A stretch of 40,309 nucleotides of DNA from Chloroflexota bacterium (GTDB lineage: Bacteria; Chloroflexota; Anaerolineae; Anaerolineales; DRMV01). The notes under the pieces are model-generated. The model saw only the letters and a list, made by a program, of their open reading frames with translations, was not told where the DNA came from and searched no databases. Of the stretch, positions 34,343-40,309 are shown piece after piece; position 1 is the stretch's first letter, and every line of letters begins with the position of its first letter. A program made the position numbers and the translations under genes. Location: NCBI GenBank assembly GCA_011322445.1, contig DRMV01000006.1, positions 1-40,309 on the forward strand, given 5' to 3'.

Positions 34343-36163
34343 ATGGCCGAAAAACCCCCTCACACATTGCGCATCCCCGCATGGGGCTGGCTGCTCATCC
34401 TGCTGCTGGTGGGGCTGGCGGCGGGTGTAGGCATGCGCCGGGTGGTGGAAGCCCGCGCCCCGCGGGCGCTGCCCACCGCCACGGCCACGGCTTCCCCTAC
34501 GCCGACGGCCACGCCCACGGCTTCCCCCTCGCCGACGCCGCCCCCCGCGCCTGCCGTCGCGCTTGCGGCGACGCCCACGCCGCCCGCGCTTTCCCTCACT
34601 TTCCCTCCCGGCCTGACCGTGCTGGCGCTGCAGGAAGGGGCTTACAGCCAGTTGTTTGCCTATGCCGATGGTCAGTTGCCCCTCACCCGCCTGACCGCCG
34701 ACGCCGCCGACCACCTCGCCCCGGCGCTCTCGCCCGATGGCCGCACCCTGGCCTACGCCCTCCACCGGCAGGGGCGCTGGAGCCTCGCCCTGCTTTCCCT
34801 CGCCGACGGCACGACCACCACCCTCCCCAACGCCGACGGTGCGTACGTCGGCGCGCCTTCCTGGTCACCCGACGGCTTGTGGCTGGCCTATGAGCGTTAC
34901 GCCGAAAACAACCTGGATATCTTCATCCGCGATCGCGATGGCAAGCAGCAGCCCATCCGCCTCACGGCGAACCCCGCCGCCGACGACGCCCCCGCCTGGG
35001 CGCCGCAGGGACGGCTGATTGCCTTCGTTTCCACCCGCGAGGGCGCGCCGCAAATCTTTCTGGCCGATCTGGACAAAGCCGGTGCGGCGCGCTTCCGCCG
35101 CCTTTCCCGCCCGGAAGATGGCCCCTGCCGCCATCCCGCCTGGTCGCCCGACGGCCGCTACCTGGCCTGGAGCCAGACCCGCGGCGGCGTGCCCCTGCTG
35201 ATGGTGTGGGATGCCGCCCATCCCGACCGGCCGCCGCGCGTCCTCGGCGAAGGCTGGTGGCCGCAGTGGGGCGCCGACGGCACGCTGGGGGCGGTGGTGC
35301 GCCTTCCCCACGGCGATGCCCTCACGGCTTATGCGCTTTCCCGCCGTCAGGCGTTGCCCCTGCTGCCGCTCCCCGGCACGGTGCGGGGCTTCGCTATCGA
35401 GAAGGCAACGGTGCGGCTGGCGTTTTCCCCTGCCATCGCGCAGATGACCCCTACCCCTGCCTGGACGCCCGAAACCCACCCCATCGGCCCCGACCAGCGG
35501 CTGGGCACCGTCCCGCTGAAAGGCGTCAAGGCGCCGTACTCCAAACTGAGCGACGCCGCCGACGAGGCCTTTGCCGCCCTGCGTGCGCTGCTGGCGCAAA
35601 AGGCCGGCTGGGATGTGCTCGGCACGCTGGAAAACGCCTTCGTGCCCCTCACCGCCCCCCTGCCGCCCGGCCTGGGGCAGGATTGGCTCTACACCGGCCG
35701 CTCCATTGCCCTCCCGACCACGCCGCTTCAGGCCGGATGGATGGTCGTGGTGCGGGAAGGCCTGCCGCCTTACACCTACTGGCGGGTGTTCGTGCGCGCG
35801 GCCAAACAGGATGGCAGCCTCGGCCAGCCCCTCCACGCCCTGCCGTGGGATTTCAACGCCCGTTTCGACGGCGACATCACGGCCTTTGAGCAGGGGGGCG
35901 CGTACGCCGCCGCCGTGCCGCCCGGCTACTGGGTGGATGTGACCGCCCTCGCCCAGGCGCTGGGCTGGGAACGCCTGCCTGCCCTGCCCGACTGGCGGCA
36001 CGACCTGCCCGGTGCGCGCTTCAACGAGTTTGCCCTGCAGCAAGGGTTGACCTGGCAGGAAGCCATGGAACAACTCTACCCGCGGGAAGCCATCCTCACC
36101 CCCACGCCGCACCCCACGCCCGACATTCCCATCCTTACCCCCACCCCCACGCCGGAAGGCTGA
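34343..36163 (+). CDS. Membrane-anchored TolB-like beta-propeller protein
   Basis: The 606-aa protein has one N-terminal membrane segment (WGWLLILLLVGLAAGVGM at about 14-31), a Thr/Pro/Ser linker (about 45-85), and then a series of TolB/PD40 beta-propeller blades with the repeated 'APxxSPDGxxLAY' pattern (ALSPDGRTLAYAL, SWSPDGLWLAYERY, AWAPQGRLIAFVS, AWSPDGRYLAWSQ). A C-terminal region (about 375-585) has no family that I recognise, and the tail is again Thr-Pro rich. It is probably displayed outside the membrane. The function is unknown; PD40 propellers usually mediate binding. It is followed after 2 nt by the BtuF-like gene. Confidence 0.82.
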   Translation: MAEKPPHTLRIPAWGWLLILLLVGLAAGVGMRRVVEARAPRALPTATATASPTPTATPTASPSPTPPPAPAVALAATPTPPALSLTFPPGLTVLALQEGAYSQLFAYADGQLPLTRLTADAADHLAPALSPDGRTLAYALHRQGRWSLALLSLADGTTTTLPNADGAYVGAPSWSPDGLWLAYERYAENNLDIFIRDRDGKQQPIRLTANPAADDAPAWAPQGRLIAFVSTREGAPQIFLADLDKAGAARFRRLSRPEDGPCRHPAWSPDGRYLAWSQTRGGVPLLMVWDAAHPDRPPRVLGEGWWPQWGADGTLGAVVRLPHGDALTAYALSRRQALPLLPLPGTVRGFAIEKATVRLAFSPAIAQMTPTPAWTPETHPIGPDQRLGTVPLKGVKAPYSKLSDAADEAFAALRALLAQKAGWDVLGTLENAFVPLTAPLPPGLGQDWLYTGRSIALPTTPLQAGWMVVVREGLPPYTYWRVFVRAAKQDGSLGQPLHALPWDFNARFDGDITAFEQGGAYAAAVPPGYWVDVTALAQALGWERLPALPDWRHDLPGARFNEFALQQGLTWQEAMEQLYPREAILTPTPHPTPDIPILTPTPTPEG

Positions 36164-36165
36164 CC

Positions 36166-37080
36166 ATGCCCGCCCGCGCCGTGCCTGCCGCTGCCCCGCC
36201 CGAGCTGCCCGCCCCGCCGCGGCGGGTGGTTTCGTTAGTGCCTTCCGTCACCGAAAGCCTGTTCGACCTCGGCCTGGGGAAAGCCGTCGCGGGCGTGACC
36301 GATTACTGTATCCATCCGGCAGAAGCGGTGGCCGGGCTGCCGAAGGTCGGCGGCCCGAAAAACCCCCAACTGGAAGCTATCCTGGCGCTGCAGCCCGACC
36401 TGGTGATTGCCAACCGCGAAGAAAACACGCCCGCCGTGGTGCGCGCGCTGGAAGCCGCGGGCGTGCCGGTATGGGTGACGTTTCCCAACACCGTGGCCGA
36501 AACGGTGGCCTTTTTGCGAGACCTCGCGGCGCTCTTCCGCAGCCCTGCGGCGGAAAGGCGCGCCGAAGCGATAGCCCAGGCGGTGGAAGCCGCCCGCCGC
36601 TTGCCGCGCCGCCGCTGGCGCTATTTCGTGCCCATTTGGGAGGGCGAAACCCGCGGCCTGCGCTGGTGGATGACCTTCAACCGCCACACCTACCCCCACG
36701 ACCTGCTGGCCCTGTTGGGCGGGGAAAACATCTTCGCCGACCGGCAGCGCCGCTACCCCCTGGAAGCCGACCTCGGCCTCGCGCCGGAACGCCCGGCCCC
36801 CGGCCGCGACCGCCGCTACCCGCGGGTGCGGCTGGAAGAAATCGTGGCGGGGCAGCCCGAGGTGGTGCTGCTGCCCGACGAGCCCTGTACGTATGATGCC
36901 CGCGGGCGCGAGGCAATGCTGGCCCTGCTGGCCGAAACCCCCGCAGGCCGTGAAGGGCGGGTTTTCCTGGTCGATGGCACGCTGCTGTTTTGGTTCGGCG
37001 CCCGCCTCGCGAAGGCCGTGGCAGTGTTGGTCGAAGTGATCGGCGGTGTTGGGCTGCAGGATGCCCGGCCCTGGCCGTAG
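36166..37080 (+). CDS. BtuF/TroA-like helical-backbone binding protein without signal peptide
   Basis: The 304-aa protein shows the two-lobed pattern of class III substrate-binding proteins: VVSLVPSVTESLFDLGLG, the spacing AVAGVTDYCIHPAEA, KVGGPKNPQLEAILALQPDLVIA, and a second lobe with RYPRVRLEEIVAGQPEVVLLPDEP. This is the cobalamin/iron-siderophore type. No export signal or lipobox is present: the N-terminus is Ala/Pro-rich and charged residues begin at once. No ABC permease or ATPase is adjacent. It might act in the cytoplasm, or be one of the BtuF-like proteins with other roles. It is coupled to the propeller gene by a 2-nt gap. Confidence 0.8.
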   Translation: MPARAVPAAAPPELPAPPRRVVSLVPSVTESLFDLGLGKAVAGVTDYCIHPAEAVAGLPKVGGPKNPQLEAILALQPDLVIANREENTPAVVRALEAAGVPVWVTFPNTVAETVAFLRDLAALFRSPAAERRAEAIAQAVEAARRLPRRRWRYFVPIWEGETRGLRWWMTFNRHTYPHDLLALLGGENIFADRQRRYPLEADLGLAPERPAPGRDRRYPRVRLEEIVAGQPEVVLLPDEPCTYDARGREAMLALLAETPAGREGRVFLVDGTLLFWFGARLAKAVAVLVEVIGGVGLQDARPWP

Positions 37081-37172
37081 GGCGGCGGCGCGCTTCCCTG
37101 TGAGGAAGGGGGCACGGTTTGAAAGTGTCTTGGCACGGTGCGGTTTGGAGGCCGCATAGGGCTTCGTGCGGG

Positions 37173-38402
37173 TTACCGCAGGTTTTTCATCTGTTGTTTG
37201 GCCGAAGGCACACACCAGGAACGCCCGCTGGCGACCAGTACCCGGCACAACCAGGCTTCGACCACATCGCGCTCTTCGCGGTGCACCACGGCCACCTCGT
37301 GAGCGCGGTGCAAAATGTAGGGGTAAGGAATTTGCGGTACCCGGCGGCTTTGCCATACCAGCACGGCGTGGAGGGTGGCTAAGGCTTCCGCGTCTTCGGC
37401 AACCCAGGCAGGAATTTCCACCCGGGCGATGTTGGCCCGCTGAGGGTCGAGCGAGGTGTTGAGGTAGAAGAAGTGCAATGCCAGGGGGCCAGCGTAGTCT
37501 TTTCGCGATTGCGAAGCGAGGCCAAATACTGCCGAGCGCTGGCCGGGTTTCAGCAGGTGCCCGAACAGCGCTGTGTCGGTCACGCCTTGCAGCCGGGCCT
37601 CCCCGCGGCTGATGGCCTGCGCCTCGTGCTTCGAGGGCGCTTTGTCGAGCAAGGCCAGTTCCAGCAGATGCACGACCAGATTCGCGTGGGGTTTGTCGAC
37701 GAAGCCCGCGGCAATGGCCTTGTAACGCTGCAAAGTCTCCAGGCTTTTGCGGTAGGCTTCCAAAGCCGTGCGGAAACTGCTGCCTTCCTCGTCTTTGGCT
37801 CCCCACAATTCCAGCGGGCCATCGGTCAGGGCCAGCACGGGGGCTTCGGCAGGCAGGTCCGCGACAAACGCTTCCCAGGGCGCTTCATCGGCAGGCGGCT
37901 TGCCGGTGTGGAGGGCTTCCACGATGTCGGCCAGCACCGCGCGCTCGCGCAAGTCGCGCTGCAGGCTGACCTGCAGGTGCCCGGTGGCTAACGCTTCGGG
38001 CGTCCAAAGGGTGCTGGTGACGTGCGTGCGCGGGGGGATGCCCGCGACCATTGCCACCGCACCCACATTGACGAGCGCAAAATACACACTGGCATGGGGG
38101 TTAGGCTCGATTTGTGAACCGTCGGCGGCCAGCACGACGGCCTTGGCCACGCGGTTTGCGGCATCGGCGGGTGGGTCCACAGCCTGGGTGAGTGGTTCTT
38201 GCGCCGGCATGGCCGAGCGCCAGTAGGGAATCTCATCCATAGCCTTTGCCACGCGCTGGGCCAGTGGCTCCAGCCGCTCGCTCCAGGCGTGCAGGCTTTC
38301 CCATGCTTCCTTTTCCCGCGCTTCCTGCTTTTCGTAAAAGCCTTTGACCTGGGATTCCCAGCGGGCCACGGCGGCATAAACGCTTTGATAATCCAAAGGC
38401 AT
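37173..38402 (-). CDS. NurA-domain nuclease
   Basis: The 409-aa protein has the NurA features VVLAADGSQIEPNPH (metal-binding Asp in the DGS motif, about residue 94), PVLALTDGPLELWG, and a C-terminal GRSWCVPSAKQQMKNLR. NurA is a 5'-3' nuclease that works with the HerA helicase in DNA end resection in archaea, and in some bacteria with HerA-like partners. No herA lies in this window. The long N-terminal coiled-coil-like helix (about 10-60) is common in bacterial members. GGAG lies 6 nt before the ATG at 38402. Confidence 0.85.
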   Translation of the reverse strand: MPLDYQSVYAAVARWESQVKGFYEKQEAREKEAWESLHAWSERLEPLAQRVAKAMDEIPYWRSAMPAQEPLTQAVDPPADAANRVAKAVVLAADGSQIEPNPHASVYFALVNVGAVAMVAGIPPRTHVTSTLWTPEALATGHLQVSLQRDLRERAVLADIVEALHTGKPPADEAPWEAFVADLPAEAPVLALTDGPLELWGAKDEEGSSFRTALEAYRKSLETLQRYKAIAAGFVDKPHANLVVHLLELALLDKAPSKHEAQAISRGEARLQGVTDTALFGHLLKPGQRSAVFGLASQSRKDYAGPLALHFFYLNTSLDPQRANIARVEIPAWVAEDAEALATLHAVLVWQSRRVPQIPYPYILHRAHEVAVVHREERDVVEAWLCRVLVASGRSWCVPSAKQQMKNLR

Positions 38403-38447
38403 GAGCGGCTCCGTTCAGGGGTGGGGCGTGATCCAAAGTTCGGGTGA

Positions 38448-38453
38448 ATTATA
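38448..38453 (-). promoter_or_regulatory. -10 element of the NurA gene
   Basis: A perfect TATAAT on the minus strand lies 46 bp upstream of the NurA start, abutting the end of the upstream PLD gene. No good -35 is seen. Confidence 0.45.
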
Positions 38454-38455
38454 CT

Positions 38456-39505
38456 TTACGGCTTGCTGATGGCGTACACGCGCTGAAATTCTTCCATGAA
38501 ACGGGCGGCCAGCAGGGGGGCGTGGACGATGAGCAGGTTTTCGTCGTTCCGTGTCTCGGCGCTGCGGGTGAAGTTGTACGAGCCGAAAATGACGGTTTTG
38601 CCATCCACGATGATGACTTTGTGGTGCATGGCATAGGGGTTGCCATCGAGGCGCACGTCCAAGCCGGCGCGGCGGAGGGTTTCGTAGTCGTTGCCGCGGC
38701 TGGTATCTGCCTGGCGCGCATCGAAAACGCCCTGCACCTTCACCCCCTGGTGGGCTTTGGCAATCAGCAAGCGGGCCAGGTCGTCGTCGGTGAGGTTGAA
38801 GGCCATGAAAATGATGCTCTGTTGCGCCTGGGCGACCACGGGCAGGTAGTGATCGCGCGGGTGATCTTCGGGTGAGAAATACACTTCTACCAGCGTGCCA
38901 TCGAGGTTCACCTGCGGATAGGGGGTGTTGGCAGGGGAGCCCGCACCGAAACGGTGGTCGGTGAACATTTCCTCAAACTCGGCGGTGTAATCGGCGGCGA
39001 GGCGGGAAGAGCGCAGCCGCACCAGGTCGTTGTTATTGCGGTAGACCCCGTTGAGGGTGTAGTTCATCGAGCCCGTCCACACTTCGTAGTGGTCAATGAT
39101 GAGAAACTTGTCGTGCATGAGCGCCTGGCGGTGGTCGCCTACGATGGGAATGCCTGCGCGGCGCAACGCCTGGAATTCGGCGCGCCCCAGGTGGTCCGAT
39201 TCAGCGACAATGCGCACCTGCACCCCGCGGTGGGCGGCGCGCAAGAGGGCATCGCGAATGCTCCACAAATCCAGGTCATAGAGGGCGGCATCCACGGTCA
39301 GGTGGGCGTTGTCGATGGCGGCGGCCACGGTGTCGTCCAGCCCGCCGCGCAGGCGGGCGGGGGTGACGGGGTGGGTAAAGAACACCTCGATGGGCGCGGC
39401 AGAAGCGGCCGGCGTGGGGGAAAGCGGCGCGGCGGCTGGTGTGGGCTGGCAGGCGGTGGCCACCAGTCCCAAGAAGAGCAACAGGGCAAGCAATAGGCGT
39501 TTCAC
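38456..39505 (-). CDS. Phospholipase D-fold (HKD) lipoprotein
   Basis: The 349-aa protein has a lipoprotein signal (MKRLLLALLLFLGLVATAC, lipobox Cys at 19), an Ala/Pro linker, and two complete HKD motifs: MHDKFLIID with GSMNYT (about residues 129-150) and MHHKVIIVDGKTVIFGSYNFT (split here as two parts: MHHKVIIVD and GKTVIFGSYNFT, about 292-312). Two HKD motifs in one chain form one active site. The family includes phospholipases, nucleases (Nuc-like) and transferases, so the substrate is open. It is probably anchored outside the membrane. The start is GTG at 39505. AAGGA lies about 11 nt upstream. It is followed closely by the NurA gene and preceded by a lamin-tail-domain gene. Confidence 0.88.
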   Translation of the reverse strand: MKRLLLALLLFLGLVATACQPTPAAAPLSPTPAASAAPIEVFFTHPVTPARLRGGLDDTVAAAIDNAHLTVDAALYDLDLWSIRDALLRAAHRGVQVRIVAESDHLGRAEFQALRRAGIPIVGDHRQALMHDKFLIIDHYEVWTGSMNYTLNGVYRNNNDLVRLRSSRLAADYTAEFEEMFTDHRFGAGSPANTPYPQVNLDGTLVEVYFSPEDHPRDHYLPVVAQAQQSIIFMAFNLTDDDLARLLIAKAHQGVKVQGVFDARQADTSRGNDYETLRRAGLDVRLDGNPYAMHHKVIIVDGKTVIFGSYNFTRSAETRNDENLLIVHAPLLAARFMEEFQRVYAISKP

Positions 39506-39545
39506 GGGGAAGGCACATCCTTATGGGGTGGAATTCATCCCCATT

Positions 39546-40309
39546 CTACCGCACCCAAACCCAACGGAAGCGTCCAATTCCAAAGGGCAGCCGCCCTGCC
39601 CACAGGGGCAGTTCCCCGCTGCGGGGTTGTGGGCTTTCCCCTGCGAGATGCACCCCCTGCCCGGAAACGGGAATGCGCGCCCCTGCTGGTGCGCTGATGG
39701 GCCTGCCCGCGGCAACATCGTAGCGCACGTTCTTCGCCCCGCCCGGCGTTGGCCAGCAGGGGTAGGTGATGCCCCCCCAGCCCCAGTCGGGGCGGCACCA
39801 TGAGAGGTTCCACGCCGCAGCGCGATAACTCACTGCATCGACCAACCGGCCGTCGGGCGTGAACAGGCGCACCGTATCGCGGCCGTCGTTCAGGCGAATG
39901 TGGGTTTGGCTGGCGAAAAACACCACCACATGCCCTGGCAGCAGGCCGGTTTCGGGAATTTCGTAAGGTTTGGAGCCGCCTTCGCCGTCGTCGAGTAGCC
40001 AGTTGTCCAGGTCCACCGCCCCAGGGCCGAGGTTGACCAGTTCGATGAATTCGTCGCCGTTGTCGGCGTGACCATCGCCGTTCCAGTCATAGTGCGGGCG
40101 GGGAAGGAATTCGCTAATGCGCACCTGCCCTTTCGGCGGCCGCGGCGTGGGCGGCGTTGTGGGTGTGGGCGTTGGGGAAGGTGTCGGCGTGGGGAAATTG
40201 ACCGAGTTGGTCCATTTGGCAGTGCCGCGCAGGGGGTTGCCGTGGGCATCGTGGCCGTGGGTGAGGAAGCCGGTGTTGGTGCCCCAGGCGGCGTCGCTGT
40301 CGGGCGCCA
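39546..40309 (-). CDS. Lamin-tail-domain protein, C-terminal part (cut by window edge)
   Basis: The frame is open from the right window edge to the TAG at 39546 (254 codons). It shows an unknown segment (APDSDAAWGTNTGFLTHGHD), a Thr/Pro linker (FPTPTPSPTPTPTTPPTPRP), and then a lamin tail domain from about 40124: VRISEFLPRPHYDWNGDG, DEFIELVNLGPGAVDLDNW, and PGHVVVFFASQTHIRL. LTD domains in bacteria occur in secreted proteins, often alongside nucleases or phospholipase-D folds. The next gene downstream (40 bp away) encodes such a PLD protein, so the two may act together outside the cell. The N-terminus is missing. Confidence 0.85.
   Translation of the reverse strand, partial: APDSDAAWGTNTGFLTHGHDAHGNPLRGTAKWTNSVNFPTPTPSPTPTPTTPPTPRPPKGQVRISEFLPRPHYDWNGDGHADNGDEFIELVNLGPGAVDLDNWLLDDGEGGSKPYEIPETGLLPGHVVVFFASQTHIRLNDGRDTVRLFTPDGRLVDAVSYRAAAWNLSWCRPDWGWGGITYPCWPTPGGAKNVRYDVAAGRPISAPAGARIPVSGQGVHLAGESPQPRSGELPLWAGRLPFGIGRFRWVWVR

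Noticed and set aside
39546-40124. Start of the lamin-tail protein at the GTG at 40124
   Set aside because: The frame stays open to the window edge through a Thr/Pro linker, and the GTG is inside the domain, so the gene is a larger one cut by the edge.

Overview
The window looks like a chromosomal segment of a GC-rich bacterium of the Chloroflexota, most likely class Anaerolineae. This is an inference from protein character, not a database match. The supporting features are lipoproteins and membrane proteins with long Thr-Pro/Ser-Pro linkers just after the lipobox or anchor, LysM proteins with M23-like domains, a LytR-CpsA-Psr protein, RNase J, RecD2, a CIRCE-controlled groEL, a short thermophile/archaeal-type S-adenosylhomocysteinase, and several lineage-type orphan membrane proteins. 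Most of the sequence is ordinary housekeeping and cell-envelope content. No CRISPR array, tRNA, rRNA or prophage was seen.

Layout. 1-351: the 5' part of an IS3-type insertion sequence (minus strand, cut by the window edge), apparently with an outward promoter. 368-1929: a DUF115 (MptE-like) protein and a helical-repeat protein. 1963-3762: an SLC13-type permease with two RCK_C-like insertions. 3778-7689: an operon of a CDP-alcohol phosphatidyltransferase, lgt, an ABC ATPase and an ABC-2 permease fused to a SpoIIM domain. 7751-12581 (minus): a DUF4013 membrane protein, a YwiC-like membrane protein and two tandem paralogous LysM/M23-like lipoproteins. 12660-16328 (plus): an LCP protein and recD2. 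16420-18235: groEL alone, with a textbook promoter, CIRCE operator and terminator. 18233-20164: RNase J behind a structured leader of about 230 nt. 20430-22855 (minus): an unknown membrane protein, a lytic transglycosylase and prmA, under a near-consensus promoter carrying a GAAC-N4-GTTC palindrome. 22994-26563 (plus): mtnA, a PfkB-family (probably adenosine) kinase and ahcY, a methyl-cycle salvage cluster. 26977-28830: enolase and an unknown small protein. 28938-33836: two half-transporters of an asymmetric heterodimeric ABC exporter, with an RsmF-like rRNA m5C methyltransferase gene tightly packed between them. 34343-37080: an anchored TolB-like beta-propeller protein and a signal-less BtuF/TroA-like protein. 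37173-40309 (minus): NurA, a phospholipase-D-fold lipoprotein and the C-terminal part of a lamin-tail-domain protein.

How the genes work together. AhcY splits S-adenosylhomocysteine into homocysteine and adenosine, the neighbouring kinase can remove adenosine to pull that reaction, and MtnA handles methylthioribose-1-phosphate, so that block recycles SAM by-products. The lgt gene fits with the several lipoproteins encoded nearby.

The most unusual content is intergenic. There are several families of short repeats: two 7-bp-period TGCA arrays, two 8-bp-period arrays, four copies of a CCTGTCAGG-type palindrome that all lie beyond gene 3' ends, GGGGCG palindromes, CACAGA-rich runs and a three-arm inverted-repeat element. 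I saw no clearly new multi-gene defence or mobile system. The best candidates for follow-up are the repeat families, the exporter/methyltransferase gene order, the permease-SpoIIM fusion, and the paired M23-like proteins that lack a zinc-ligand histidine.
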